A stretch of 64,000 nt of DNA from NCBI RefSeq assembly GCF_003202205.1, contig NZ_PDOG01000004.1:462641-526640 (forward strand). Direction: 5' to 3'. The position numbers and the translations under genes were made by a program. Shown in pieces: positions 18,317-26,122 of this stretch (within the stretch, counting starts at the first letter, position 1; the number at the start of each line of letters is the position of its first letter). The notes below the pieces were generated by a model. That model worked only from the letters and a program-made list of their open reading frames with translations, was not told the DNA's origin and ran no database searches. The DNA is from Halomonas sp. LBP4 (GTDB lineage: Bacteria > Pseudomonadota > Gammaproteobacteria > Pseudomonadales > Halomonadaceae).

Positions 18317-19831
18317 ATGCTAGAAGCCACCGTCAAGAAGATTCTCCAGGCCCGGGTCTATGAAGCCGCCCGGGAAACGCCGATCTCCCCGGCCCCCTTC
18401 CTCTCTCGCCGCTTCAACAACCAGATCCTGATCAAGCGCGAGGACCTGCAGCCGGTCTTCTCCTTCAAGATTCGTGGCGCCTACAACAAGATGGCCCAGC
18501 TCAGCGAGGAGCAGAAGGCCAAGGGCGTGATCGCCGCCTCCGCCGGCAATCATGCCCAGGGCCTGGCCATGGCCGCCAAGCTGATGGGCGTCAAGGCGGT
18601 GATCGTGATGCCGCGCATCACCCCGGACATCAAGGTCCAGGCGGTGCGCGCCCGCGGGGCCCGGGTGGTGCTCAGGGGCGACGCCTTCGCGGCGGCCGCC
18701 GAGCATGCCCAGGAGCTGATCGAGGAGCACGGTTACACCTACATCCCGCCCTTCGACGACATCGACGTGATCGCCGGCCAGGGCACCGTGGCCATGGAGA
18801 TCCTGCACCAGCATGCCGGCCCGCTGGACGCCATCTTCGTGCCGGTGGGCGGCGGCGGCCTGATCGCCGGCGTGGCGGCCTATATCAAGTACCTGCGGCC
18901 CGACATCAAGGTGATCGGCGTCGAGGCCGAGGACAGTGCCTGCCTCAAGGCGGCCCTGACGGCCGGCAAGCGGGTGGTGCTGGAGCAGGTCGGGGTCTTC
19001 GCCGAGGGCGTGGCCGTGGCCCAGATCGGCAAGGTGCCCTTCTCCATCATCCGCGACCTGATCGACGACGTCATCACCGTCAATACCGACGAGATGTGCG
19101 CGGCGGTGAAGGACATCTTCGAGGACACCCGGGCGGTGTCCGAGACCTCCGGCGCCCTGTCGCTGGCCGGGCTCAAGAAGTACATCCAGCAGACCGGGGC
19201 CGAGGGCCAGACGTTGCTGTGCATCAACTCCGGGGCCAATACCAACTTCGACCGGCTGCAGCACATCGCCGAACGCACCGAACTCGGCGAGCAGCGCGAG
19301 GCGATCCTGGCGGTGACCATCCCCGAACGGCCCGGCAGCTTCAAGAAGTTCTGCAAGACCATCGGCAAGCGCATGGTCACCGAGTTCAATTACCGCTATG
19401 CCGACCCGGAGAACGCCCATATCTTCGTCGGCGTGCAGGTCAAGCCCGGTGGCGAGGACCGCCAGGCGGTAATCGAGAAGTTGTGCGATGCCGGCTACCC
19501 GGTGGAGGACCTCACCGACAACGAACTGGCCAAGCTGCATATCCGCCACCTGGGCGGCGGCCGGCCGAAGGAGAGTTTCGACGAGGAGGTCTACCGCTTC
19601 GAATTCCCCGAACGCCCGGGAGCGTTGATGAACTTCCTGACCCACCTGCCCCAGGACTGGAACATCTCGCTGTTCCATTACCGTAACCACGGTGCCGCCT
19701 ACGGTCGGGTACTGGTGGGGATGCAGGTGCCCAATGGCGACCGTTCCCATGTCGAGGAGTACTTCGACGAGATCGGTTATCGCTACTGGAAAGAGTCGGA
19801 CAATTCCGCCTACCGGTTGTTCATGGCCTGA
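18317..19831 (+). CDS. ilvA: Threonine ammonia-lyase (biosynthetic threonine deaminase)
   Basis: This PLP enzyme (504 residues) converts threonine to 2-oxobutanoate, the first step of isoleucine synthesis. The PLP lysine is K51 in SFKIRGAY, and SAGNHAQG and GGGGLIAG bind the cofactor phosphate. Two ACT-like regulatory domains fill about residues 330-500, the arrangement of the isoleucine-inhibited, valine-activated biosynthetic form. The start MLEATVKKIL matches the family N terminus; the open frame extends upstream but has no family sequence there. No leader peptide or attenuator is evident in the 258 bp upstream. Confidence 0.95.
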   Translation: MLEATVKKILQARVYEAARETPISPAPFLSRRFNNQILIKREDLQPVFSFKIRGAYNKMAQLSEEQKAKGVIAASAGNHAQGLAMAAKLMGVKAVIVMPRITPDIKVQAVRARGARVVLRGDAFAAAAEHAQELIEEHGYTYIPPFDDIDVIAGQGTVAMEILHQHAGPLDAIFVPVGGGGLIAGVAAYIKYLRPDIKVIGVEAEDSACLKAALTAGKRVVLEQVGVFAEGVAVAQIGKVPFSIIRDLIDDVITVNTDEMCAAVKDIFEDTRAVSETSGALSLAGLKKYIQQTGAEGQTLLCINSGANTNFDRLQHIAERTELGEQREAILAVTIPERPGSFKKFCKTIGKRMVTEFNYRYADPENAHIFVGVQVKPGGEDRQAVIEKLCDAGYPVEDLTDNELAKLHIRHLGGGRPKESFDEEVYRFEFPERPGALMNFLTHLPQDWNISLFHYRNHGAAYGRVLVGMQVPNGDRSHVEEYFDEIGYRYWKESDNSAYRLFMA

Positions 19832-19920
19832 AGGGGCAGGCCGCCGCTGTGTAAGCACTGACTCACTGCGCAGGCGAGAATTGCCAAGTGTTTAAAAATG
19901 TAACCCCTGCGTGATGAAGG

Positions 19921-19950
19921 TTGTCATCGTGCAGGTGGTAGCCCTATAGT
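19921..19950 (+). promoter_or_regulatory. Sigma-70-type promoter of the 31-codon gene
   Basis: TTGTCA (19921-19926) and TATAGT (19945-19950) are separated by 18 bp. Transcription would begin near 19957, about 100 bp before the small gene. The AT-rich stretch just upstream (from about 19887) could act as an UP element. The leader contains the palindrome ACCTTG-A-CAAGGT near 19991. Confidence 0.65.
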
Positions 19951-20055
19951 CACAGCGTTGCCGAGGCCTGATTGGCTGCAGGAGGCGACACCTTGACAAG
20001 GTCCTTACCACCACTCTTCCGACCCCTTGTGGTCGAGTCTCCAACGGAGTAGGCA

Positions 20056-20151
20056 ATGAAGCGCAAGCCCGATCTGGTCATGGCACTGCTGCTGGTCTTC
20101 GGCATCGGCGTCGTGGCAACCGGCTATGCCCAGGCGCTGGTCGGCAGCTAG
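20056..20151 (+). CDS. 31-residue membrane mini-protein, unknown function
   Basis: A short gene begins with MKRKPDLVMALLLVFGIGVV and ends ATGYAQALVGS. It has a basic N terminus, one hydrophobic segment at about residues 7-22 and a short tail, so it is probably a single-pass inner-membrane peptide with the N terminus inside. GGAG (20046-20049) lies 6 bp before the ATG, a consensus promoter lies about 100 bp upstream, and a strong hairpin follows 45 bp after the stop. These three signals make it a complete transcription unit. I do not recognise the family. It could also be an exported leader with TGYAQA as a weak processing site. Confidence 0.6.
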   Translation: MKRKPDLVMALLLVFGIGVVATGYAQALVGS

Positions 20152-20196
20152 TACGACGCCGGCTGACAGCGCCATGACCAGAACCGCAAGACGACA

Positions 20197-20221
20197 CGGG
20201 CCGATGCAGCGCATCGGCCCG
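20197..20221. terminator. Hairpin between the mini-gene and fau
   Basis: A perfect 11-bp stem (CGGGCCGATGC / GCATCGGCCCG) with a 3-base loop lies between the convergent mini-gene and fau, 8 bp beyond the fau stop. No T-run is present on either side, so strength as an intrinsic terminator is uncertain. Confidence 0.6.
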
Positions 20222-20229
20222 TTCGCGTA

Positions 20230-20862
20230 TCAGGGACGGATGATGCGCGCATCACTGACGATGGCGTCCAGCGGCACATCCCAGGGGGCGACCGGCAATC
20301 GCTCGACACGCTGGCAGTCGTGGGCCAGGCCGATCAGCCGCGGGCGTGGCCCCGGGCGACGGGTGAAGGCCAGGGTACGGTCGTAGAAGCCGCCGCCCAT
20401 GCCCAGGCGCTGGCCGTCGTCATCGAACCCGACCAGTGGCAGCAGGATCAGGTCCAGCGCCCAGGCCGCACGTCGCCGGGCACGATGGGCGCCATGGCGG
20501 GTATCGGGCTCGGGAATGCCAAAGCGATTTGCCGTCATCGGGGTGTCGGCATGGTAGTGGACGAACCACAGCGCATTGTGGGAGAGCGGCTTGAGGACCG
20601 GCAGGTGCACGCGGGCATTACGCTCCCGGAACCAGGAGATCAGCCCCGTGGGATCGATTTCGCCATCATTGGGCAGGTAGAGGGCCACACGCCGGGCGCG
20701 CCGGACCTCGGGGAGTTGCTTGAGCCGCCGACACAGCCGCCGGGAGGCGTCGCGATGCTGGCGCGGTGTCAGGGCACGCCGTCGTCGCCGCAACTCGCGG
20801 CGTAGCTCGTGACGGGGGCCGTCGAAGGCAAGAGGTGCGGCAAGATCCTGCATGGTGGTCAT
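20230..20862 (-). CDS. fau: 5-formyltetrahydrofolate cyclo-ligase
   Basis: This 210-residue enzyme (YgfA) uses ATP to convert 5-formyl-THF to 5,10-methenyl-THF and is linked to persister formation in E. coli. The C-terminal LILLPLVGFDDDGQRLGMG followed by GGFYDR is the ATP/folate signature. The N-terminal lysine/arginine-rich segment with RRELRRRRRAL is typical. It lies directly downstream of the 6S RNA gene and is likely co-transcribed with it, the arrangement conserved across gammaproteobacteria. Confidence 0.95.
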   Translation of the reverse strand: MTTMQDLAAPLAFDGPRHELRRELRRRRRALTPRQHRDASRRLCRRLKQLPEVRRARRVALYLPNDGEIDPTGLISWFRERNARVHLPVLKPLSHNALWFVHYHADTPMTANRFGIPEPDTRHGAHRARRRAAWALDLILLPLVGFDDDGQRLGMGGGFYDRTLAFTRRPGPRPRLIGLAHDCQRVERLPVAPWDVPLDAIVSDARIIRP

Positions 20863-20872
20863 GTCGGACGAG

Positions 20873-21054
20873 GTTCCCCAGAGTGCCGCTGTCGTTCTGG
20901 CCCTTGAACCCAGTGGTTCAAGGTGGGTGGCCGCAGCCGAACCGTCAGGCTTTCCGACGCACGGACATGCACACGGGTCCGGCTAGCATATGGCCCCCTG
21001 GGTATTGCGCATAGGCTCGAGGGACGATAACGACTGGCAAACACCCCAGGGAAC
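20873..21054 (-). ncRNA. ssrS: 6S RNA
   Basis: The zapA / fau intergenic region contains a 6S RNA of about 182 nt on the minus strand. The ends GTTCCCTGGGGTG and CACTCTGGGGAAC can pair to form the closing stem. The conserved 3' hairpin CACCTTGAACC...GGGTTCAAGG and the segment GTGCATGTCCGTGCGTCGGA closely match the E. coli molecule. A promoter sits exactly upstream. 6S RNA mimics an open promoter and sequesters sigma-70 RNA polymerase in stationary phase. The 5' end follows from the promoter position; the 3' end is approximate to a few bases. Confidence 0.93.
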
Positions 21055-21060
21055 ACCTTC

Positions 21061-21088
21061 ATCCTACCAGAGCCACGGACAGGGCCAA
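21061..21088 (-). promoter_or_regulatory. Promoter of ssrS
   Basis: On the minus strand TTGGCC (21088-21083) and TAGGAT (21066-21061) are 16 bp apart. The expected start point, 7 bases downstream at about 21054, coincides with the first base of the 6S RNA closing stem. Confidence 0.7.
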
Positions 21089-21100
21089 AGTGCTGATTGC

Positions 21101-21400
21101 CTATCGGCGAGGCGTGTCGGCGAGGGCCTGGTCGAGCCGGGCGCTCAGCTGGTTCAGGTTCTGCTCGCCCTCGCGCTGGGCATCGAGCGTCTCGAGCAGC
21201 TCGTTGGTGATGTTCAGCGCCGCCATGATGGCGATCTTCTCGGCACCCAGGACCTTGCCACGGGCATGGATGCCATCCATGGCCCGGTCCAGATAGCGGG
21301 CGGCGCGCTCGAGCTTGGCCTGCTCGTCTGGTGGGCAGGCGATGACGTAACTACGCCCCAGCAGGGTGATTTCGGTGGTCGGCCGCGAGGCATCGGTCAT
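21101..21400 (-). CDS. zapA: Cell division protein ZapA
   Basis: ZapA, 99 residues, binds FtsZ and promotes protofilament bundling at the division septum. TEITLLGRSYVIACPPDE forms the N-terminal globular head. The rest is helical, including AALNITNEL and a C-terminal coiled coil. The ATG at 21400 has GGAG 6 bp upstream and gives the usual length; the frame extends 33 codons further upstream without family similarity. The position next to 6S RNA and divergent from ygfB is conserved. Confidence 0.94.
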   Translation of the reverse strand: MTDASRPTTEITLLGRSYVIACPPDEQAKLERAARYLDRAMDGIHARGKVLGAEKIAIMAALNITNELLETLDAQREGEQNLNQLSARLDQALADTPRR

Positions 21401-21583
21401 GACGGGCTCCGGTTCGGTCCAGTCGGGCGGGGGCGATGGCCGCGCCTCCCGGTGGCCCGATGCGTTAACATCCAGGAATGGAATCGATTCGATCCTCACT
21501 ATAAGAGAGCCGTTCTCGGGCGGTCAACGCGCCCCGGAACATCGTCGCTCTCTGCATGCACGGCCCCATCACGGACTTTTGCT

Positions 21584-22162
21584 ATGTCACTGATCAACGA
21601 ACGCCAGGACTTCTCCACCATCGCCGACCTCTTCCTGCTGCATGGCAGCATGCAGTCACCGGCCTTTCTCGATGGCAGGCTGAGCGCCGCCCTGGCCCTT
21701 CAGGACCTCTCCGCCGAGGCCTGGCTGGAGCAGGTCTGTCTCTCCCTGGGGGTCGAGCAGCCCCGCGACGCGCAAGCCGCCGAGCGTCTCCTGGCCTGGC
21801 GGCGCCAGACGCTGGACGCTCTCTCGGCGGCGGAGCTCGGCTTCGAGCCGCTGCTGCCGGACGAGCTGTTCTCGCTGGCCGAGCGTGCCCAGGGCCTCAA
21901 GGAGTGGACGCTGGGCTTCCTCGAGGTGGTCCAGGATGCCGGCGAGGCGCCCCGGCAGGGCTGGTCGGCGCCCCTGCGCGAGGCCCTGGAGGATCTCGAG
22001 GGCCTGGCGGCCATGGAGACCGATATCGAGGACAGCCCCGAGAACGAGAACGATCTCTTCGCCCTGACCGAGCATGCCCGCATGGCCGCCATGCTGCTCT
22101 ACACCGAGCAGCACCCGGGCAAACCCCAGGTCGAGCGGGTCGACGACGAGACGCGCCACTGA
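21584..22162 (+). CDS. ygfB: UPF0149 family protein YgfB/YecA
   Basis: This 192-residue cytoplasmic protein belongs to UPF0149. It has the all-helical pattern of the family, with FLLHGSMQSP near residue 18, LPDDLF-like LLPDELFSLAERAQGLKEWTLGFL in the middle and an acidic segment DIEDSPENENDLFALTEHARMA towards the end. In Pseudomonas a YgfB homologue modulates beta-lactamase expression by an indirect route. The gene leads the conserved ygfB-pepP-ubiH-ubiI run. Its long upstream open frame crosses zapA and is not coding. Confidence 0.9.
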   Translation: MSLINERQDFSTIADLFLLHGSMQSPAFLDGRLSAALALQDLSAEAWLEQVCLSLGVEQPRDAQAAERLLAWRRQTLDALSAAELGFEPLLPDELFSLAERAQGLKEWTLGFLEVVQDAGEAPRQGWSAPLREALEDLEGLAAMETDIEDSPENENDLFALTEHARMAAMLLYTEQHPGKPQVERVDDETRH

Positions 22163-22199
22163 CGCCACTGGACCCCCACACACACACCGAGGAGCCACG

Positions 22200-23537
22200 A
22201 TGCTGCCCGAGATCCTGCCCCGCCCTGCCCCCATCGGCAACGACGAATACCGCGCTCGCCGGCAGGCGCTGATGGCGTCGTTGCCGGCCGGCAGCGCCGT
22301 GCTGCTGCCCGGCGCTGCCCTGGTCACCCGTTCGCGCGACAGCGAGTTCCCCTTTCGCCAGGACAGTGACTTCCACTACCTGACAGGCTTTCCCGAGCCC
22401 GATGCCCTGCTGGTCCTGCTGCCGGGCCGTGCGGAGGGCGAAAGCGTGCTCTTCTGCCAGGACCGCGACCCGGCCCTGGAGGCCTGGACCGGCATCCGCC
22501 TCGGCGCCGAGGGGGCCGTCCGCGAGCATGGGGTCGACCAGGCCTTCGGGAATGCCGAGCGCGACGAGCGCCTCGAGGCACTGCTCGATGGCCGTCGTGC
22601 CCTCTACCTGCTCCTGGCGAATAACGAGGCCCTGGTCCTGGCCGACGAGCTGCGTGGCCGCCTGGCCGGCCGGGTGCGCCGCGGCGCCCGCCCGCCCGAG
22701 GCCTTCGCCGATATCGCCCCGCTGCTCCACGCGCAACGCCAGGTCAAGAGCGAGGCCGAGCTCGCCCTGATGCGCCACGCCGCGGAGGTCTCGGCCCGGG
22801 CCCATGTGCGGGCCATGCAGGCGGCCCGGCCGGGGCTCGCCGAGTACCAGCTGCAGGCCGAGCTCGAACACGAGTTCCGCTGGCAGGGCGGTAGCGGCCC
22901 GGCCTACGCCAGCATCGTCGGTGGCGGCGCCAATGCGTGTGTGCTGCACTACATCGAGAACGCGGCCAGGCTGCGCGATGGTGACCTGGTGCTGATCGAC
23001 GCCGGTGGCGAGTTCGACCTCTATGCCGGCGACATCACCCGCACCTTCCCGATCAACGGGCGCTTCGACGGGGCCCAGCGCTCGCTCTACGAGCTGGTGC
23101 TCGGGGTGCAGGAGCGGGCGGTGGACGCCGTGCGCCCCGGCGCCACCCTGGCCGAGATCCACGACCTGGTGGTGTACGGCCTCACCGAGGGGCTGATCGG
23201 CCTGGGGCTGCTCGAAGGCGAGGTGCAGGCGCGCATCGAAGACGACAGCTATCGTCGCTTCTACCTGCACTCCACCTCCCACTGGCTGGGGCTCGATGTC
23301 CACGACGTGGGGACCTACCGCCGCGACGGCGAGCCACTGCCCCTGGAGCCGGGCATGGTGCTGACCATCGAGCCGGGGCTCTATGTTCCCGCCGACGATG
23401 ACATCCCCGAGGCCTTCCGCGGTATCGGCATCCGCATCGAGGACGACGTGGCGGTCACCGCCACCGGCCACGAGGTGCTCTCCGCCGGGGTGCCCAAGCG
23501 GGTGGCCGAGATCGAGGCCCTGATGGCCAGAAAATGA
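22200..23537 (+). CDS. pepP: Xaa-Pro aminopeptidase P
   Basis: This 445-residue metallopeptidase (M24B, pita-bread fold) removes the N-terminal residue when the second one is proline. The N-terminal domain begins with EYRARRQALMASLPAGSAVL and contains SEFPFRQDSDFHYLTGFPEP. Metal ligands are seen in DAGGEFDLYAGDITRTFP (two Asp), HSTSHWLGLDVHDVG (His) and the glutamates of TIEPG and IRIEDDV. GAGGAG lies 5 bp before the ATG. The preceding open frame belongs to ygfB antisense-shifted sequence. Confidence 0.96.
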   Translation: MLPEILPRPAPIGNDEYRARRQALMASLPAGSAVLLPGAALVTRSRDSEFPFRQDSDFHYLTGFPEPDALLVLLPGRAEGESVLFCQDRDPALEAWTGIRLGAEGAVREHGVDQAFGNAERDERLEALLDGRRALYLLLANNEALVLADELRGRLAGRVRRGARPPEAFADIAPLLHAQRQVKSEAELALMRHAAEVSARAHVRAMQAARPGLAEYQLQAELEHEFRWQGGSGPAYASIVGGGANACVLHYIENAARLRDGDLVLIDAGGEFDLYAGDITRTFPINGRFDGAQRSLYELVLGVQERAVDAVRPGATLAEIHDLVVYGLTEGLIGLGLLEGEVQARIEDDSYRRFYLHSTSHWLGLDVHDVGTYRRDGEPLPLEPGMVLTIEPGLYVPADDDIPEAFRGIGIRIEDDVAVTATGHEVLSAGVPKRVAEIEALMARK

Positions 23538-23566
23538 CCAGCCGGGACACTCCTCGAAATGCCCTT

Positions 23567-23579
23567 ATGTAAAGTACAT
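23567..23579. promoter_or_regulatory. Small AT-rich inverted repeat upstream of ubiH
   Basis: ATGTA-AAG-TACAT forms an inverted repeat in an AT-rich island between pepP and ubiH, 23 bp before the ubiH ATG. It overlaps possible -10 sequences (TTATGT, CATTAT). Whether it is an operator or simply a promoter is not decidable. Confidence 0.3.
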
Positions 23580-23602
23580 TATGAAATGATCGGGAGGCCT
23601 CG

Positions 23603-24814
23603 ATGACGGGTGCCGTGGAGCAGCGGGTGGACATCGCCATCGTCGGCGGCGGCCTGGTGGGGGCGAGCCTGGGCTGTGCCCTGGTGCCGCTGATCGAGCG
23701 GCTGGGGCTGTCGGTGGCGGTGATCGAGGCCGCTCCGCTGCTCGACCGGGTGGAGGCACCCTGGCAGCCCAGTTTCGATGCTCGGGCCAGCGCCATCGCC
23801 CAGGGCTCGGCGACACACTTCGCCGGCATGGGCCTGTGGTCCGCCATGGCCGAACAGGCTGCACCGATCCGCCGGATCCACGTCAGCGAGCAGGGCCGCC
23901 TCGGGGCCACCCGGCTGCGCAGCGATGAGCTGGGCGTCGAGGCACTGGGCCACGTGATCCCCAACGCCTGGATGGGGCGGGTGCTCCATCGCCGGCTGGC
24001 GCAACTGCCGCTGGCCTGGCACTGTCCCGCCCGGGTCGAGGCGATTCGCCCCGAGGCGGGTGGCTATCGGCTGGGCCTCTCCGACGGCAGCCGGCTCCAG
24101 GCCGGGTTGACGGTGCTGGCCGACGGCGGTCGCTCCGGGCTCAAGGAGCGGCTCGGTATCGAGAGTCGCGAGCAGCCCTATGACCAGGTGGCGCTGATCG
24201 CCAGCGTGGAGGTGAGCGAGCCCCACGGCGGCATGGCCTGGGAGCGCTTCACCGGCGAGGGGCCCATCGCCCTGTTGCCGCTGCGTGGCCAGGCCATGGA
24301 GCTGATCTGGACCCACGGCGCCGGCCGCGAGTCCCGCCGGCTGGCGCTCTCCGATGGCGACTTCCTCGCCGAGCTGCAGCGGGCCTTCGGTGAACGTGCC
24401 GGGCGCTTTCGCCGGGTCGGCAGCCGGCACGCCTACCCGCTGTCGCTGATCACCGCTCGGGAGTCGGTGCGCCCCGGGCTCGCCGTGTTGGGCAATGCCG
24501 CTCACTCGCTGCACCCGGTGGCCGGTCAGGGGTTCAACCTGGCCCTGCGCGGCGTGATGGACCTGGTCGCCGCCCTGGAGCATGGCCTGGCCCGGGGCGA
24601 GTCGGTCGGCAGCATGGCCGTACTGGCCGACTTCGAAGCCCGGCGAGGTGCCGACCGCCACAACGTGATCCGCTTCAGCGATGGCCTGATCCGCCTGTTC
24701 GGCATCGACAGCCCGCTGCTCTCCCACGCCCGGGCCGCGGGGCTCGTCGGGTTGAACCTGGTGGGCCCGTTGCGCCGTACCCTGGCCCGGCGCGCCATGG
24801 GGCTGGAAAGATAG
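23603..24814 (+). CDS. ubiH: Ubiquinone biosynthesis hydroxylase UbiH
   Basis: This 403-residue flavin monooxygenase hydroxylates C1 (E. coli numbering) of the octaprenyl-phenol ring in ubiquinone synthesis. The N-terminal dinucleotide motif is IAIVGGGLVGASLG. FDARASAIAQGSATHF, the DG motif ADGGRSGLKERLGI and the GNAAHSLHPVAGQGFNLALR block are family signatures. GGGAGG lies at a good distance before the ATG. It is followed 9 bp later by the second hydroxylase, as in other gammaproteobacteria. Confidence 0.92.
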   Translation: MTGAVEQRVDIAIVGGGLVGASLGCALVPLIERLGLSVAVIEAAPLLDRVEAPWQPSFDARASAIAQGSATHFAGMGLWSAMAEQAAPIRRIHVSEQGRLGATRLRSDELGVEALGHVIPNAWMGRVLHRRLAQLPLAWHCPARVEAIRPEAGGYRLGLSDGSRLQAGLTVLADGGRSGLKERLGIESREQPYDQVALIASVEVSEPHGGMAWERFTGEGPIALLPLRGQAMELIWTHGAGRESRRLALSDGDFLAELQRAFGERAGRFRRVGSRHAYPLSLITARESVRPGLAVLGNAAHSLHPVAGQGFNLALRGVMDLVAALEHGLARGESVGSMAVLADFEARRGADRHNVIRFSDGLIRLFGIDSPLLSHARAAGLVGLNLVGPLRRTLARRAMGLER

Positions 24815-24823
24815 GAGAACCAC

Positions 24824-26104
24824 ATGCAGGAAACGCATCACCAGGGGCCGCCGCCGGAAGGCCGGGAGCGCGGTGAGGAGGGGGAAGCCGCCGAGGTGGT
24901 GATCGTCGGCGGCGGCATGGTAGGCGCGACCCTGGCCTGCCTGCTCGGCAATGCCGGGGTGGCGGTGGCCCTGCTCGATGCCCGCGAGGCACCGCTGGAC
25001 GCCGACCGGGTCGGCCATGGCCGGCCCGGCCGGCGGGTCAGTGCCCTGACGCCGGTCTCGCAGCGGCTGCTCGAGGGGCTCGACGCCTGGGACTGGATAC
25101 GGGGCCGACGGGCCAGTCCCTACCGCTTCATGCAGGTGTGGGACGCCGAGGGCAGTGGCGAGGTCAACTTCTCCGCCGACCAGGCCGGGGTCCCGGTGCT
25201 GGGCCATATCGTCGAGAACGACGTGATCCTGGCCGGCCTGGAGTCACGCCTCGCCGCCTTGCCCGGGGTACAGCGGCACTACGGTGCCCGGGTGGCAGGG
25301 CTCGAGGAGCGGGGGGACGATCGCGAGGTGGTGCTGGAGGATGGTCGCCGGCTGGCCGCGCCCCTGGTGGTGGCCGCCGACGGTGCCCGTTCGCCGCTGC
25401 GCGAGATGGCGGGCATCGGGGTCAGCGCCCGGGATACCGGCCATGTGGCGGTGGTGACCACGGTCAGGACCACGCGCCCCCATGGCGAGGTGGCCCGCCA
25501 GGTGTTCCTGCCCACCGGGCCGCTGGCCTTCCTGCCGCTGGTCGTTGATGGTGATGACCACCACTGCTCCATCGTCTGGTCGACCTCGCCCGGCGAGGCC
25601 GAGCGCCTGGTGGCCCTGCCGCCGGAAGCACTGGCCCGCGAGATGGCCGCCGCCGTGGAGTTGCGGCTCGGCGAGGTGACGGTGATCGACCGGGCCCTGG
25701 CGGTGCCGCTGACCCAGCGTCATGCCGAGCGCTATGTGCTGCCGGGGCTGGCGCTGGTCGGCGATGCCGCCCACAGCATCCATCCGCTGGCGGGCCAGGG
25801 GGTCAACCTGGGGCTGATGGACGCGGCGGTGTTGGCCGAGGAACTGGTAAGGGGGCGTGCCCGTGGGGTGGCGCCGGGAGACGAGCGACTGCTGGCCCGC
25901 TATGCCCGGCGCCGGCGCGGGGACAACGCCACGATGCTGGCACTGATGGACGGCTTCCGGCTGCTGTTCGGGTCCCGCCACCCGGCGCTGACCCTGGCGC
26001 GCAACCTGGGCATGTCCGGGGTCGACCGCTCGGGGCCGCTCAAGCGCCTGCTGATGCAGCAGGCCACCGGCCACCGGGGCAGGCTGCCGGCCTCCTGCCG
26101 GTAA
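24824..26104 (+). CDS. ubiI: Ubiquinone biosynthesis hydroxylase, UbiI/UbiF type
   Basis: A second UbiH-family flavoprotein, 426 residues, expected to hydroxylate C5 of the ubiquinone ring. It has VVIVGGGMVGATLACLL at about residues 25-41, RVSALTPVSQRLL, the DG motif ADGARSPLREMAGI and GDAAHSIHPLAGQGVNLGLMD. A polar N-terminal extension of about 22 residues (rich in Glu and Gly) precedes the FAD motif and is unusual. AGGAGAACC precedes the start. Without hydroxylation-specific residues the C5 assignment rests on the gene order ubiH-ubiI. Confidence 0.88.
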   Translation: MQETHHQGPPPEGRERGEEGEAAEVVIVGGGMVGATLACLLGNAGVAVALLDAREAPLDADRVGHGRPGRRVSALTPVSQRLLEGLDAWDWIRGRRASPYRFMQVWDAEGSGEVNFSADQAGVPVLGHIVENDVILAGLESRLAALPGVQRHYGARVAGLEERGDDREVVLEDGRRLAAPLVVAADGARSPLREMAGIGVSARDTGHVAVVTTVRTTRPHGEVARQVFLPTGPLAFLPLVVDGDDHHCSIVWSTSPGEAERLVALPPEALAREMAAAVELRLGEVTVIDRALAVPLTQRHAERYVLPGLALVGDAAHSIHPLAGQGVNLGLMDAAVLAEELVRGRARGVAPGDERLLARYARRRRGDNATMLALMDGFRLLFGSRHPALTLARNLGMSGVDRSGPLKRLLMQQATGHRGRLPASCR

Positions 26105-26122
26105 CCTGCCCATGGTGTTGCG

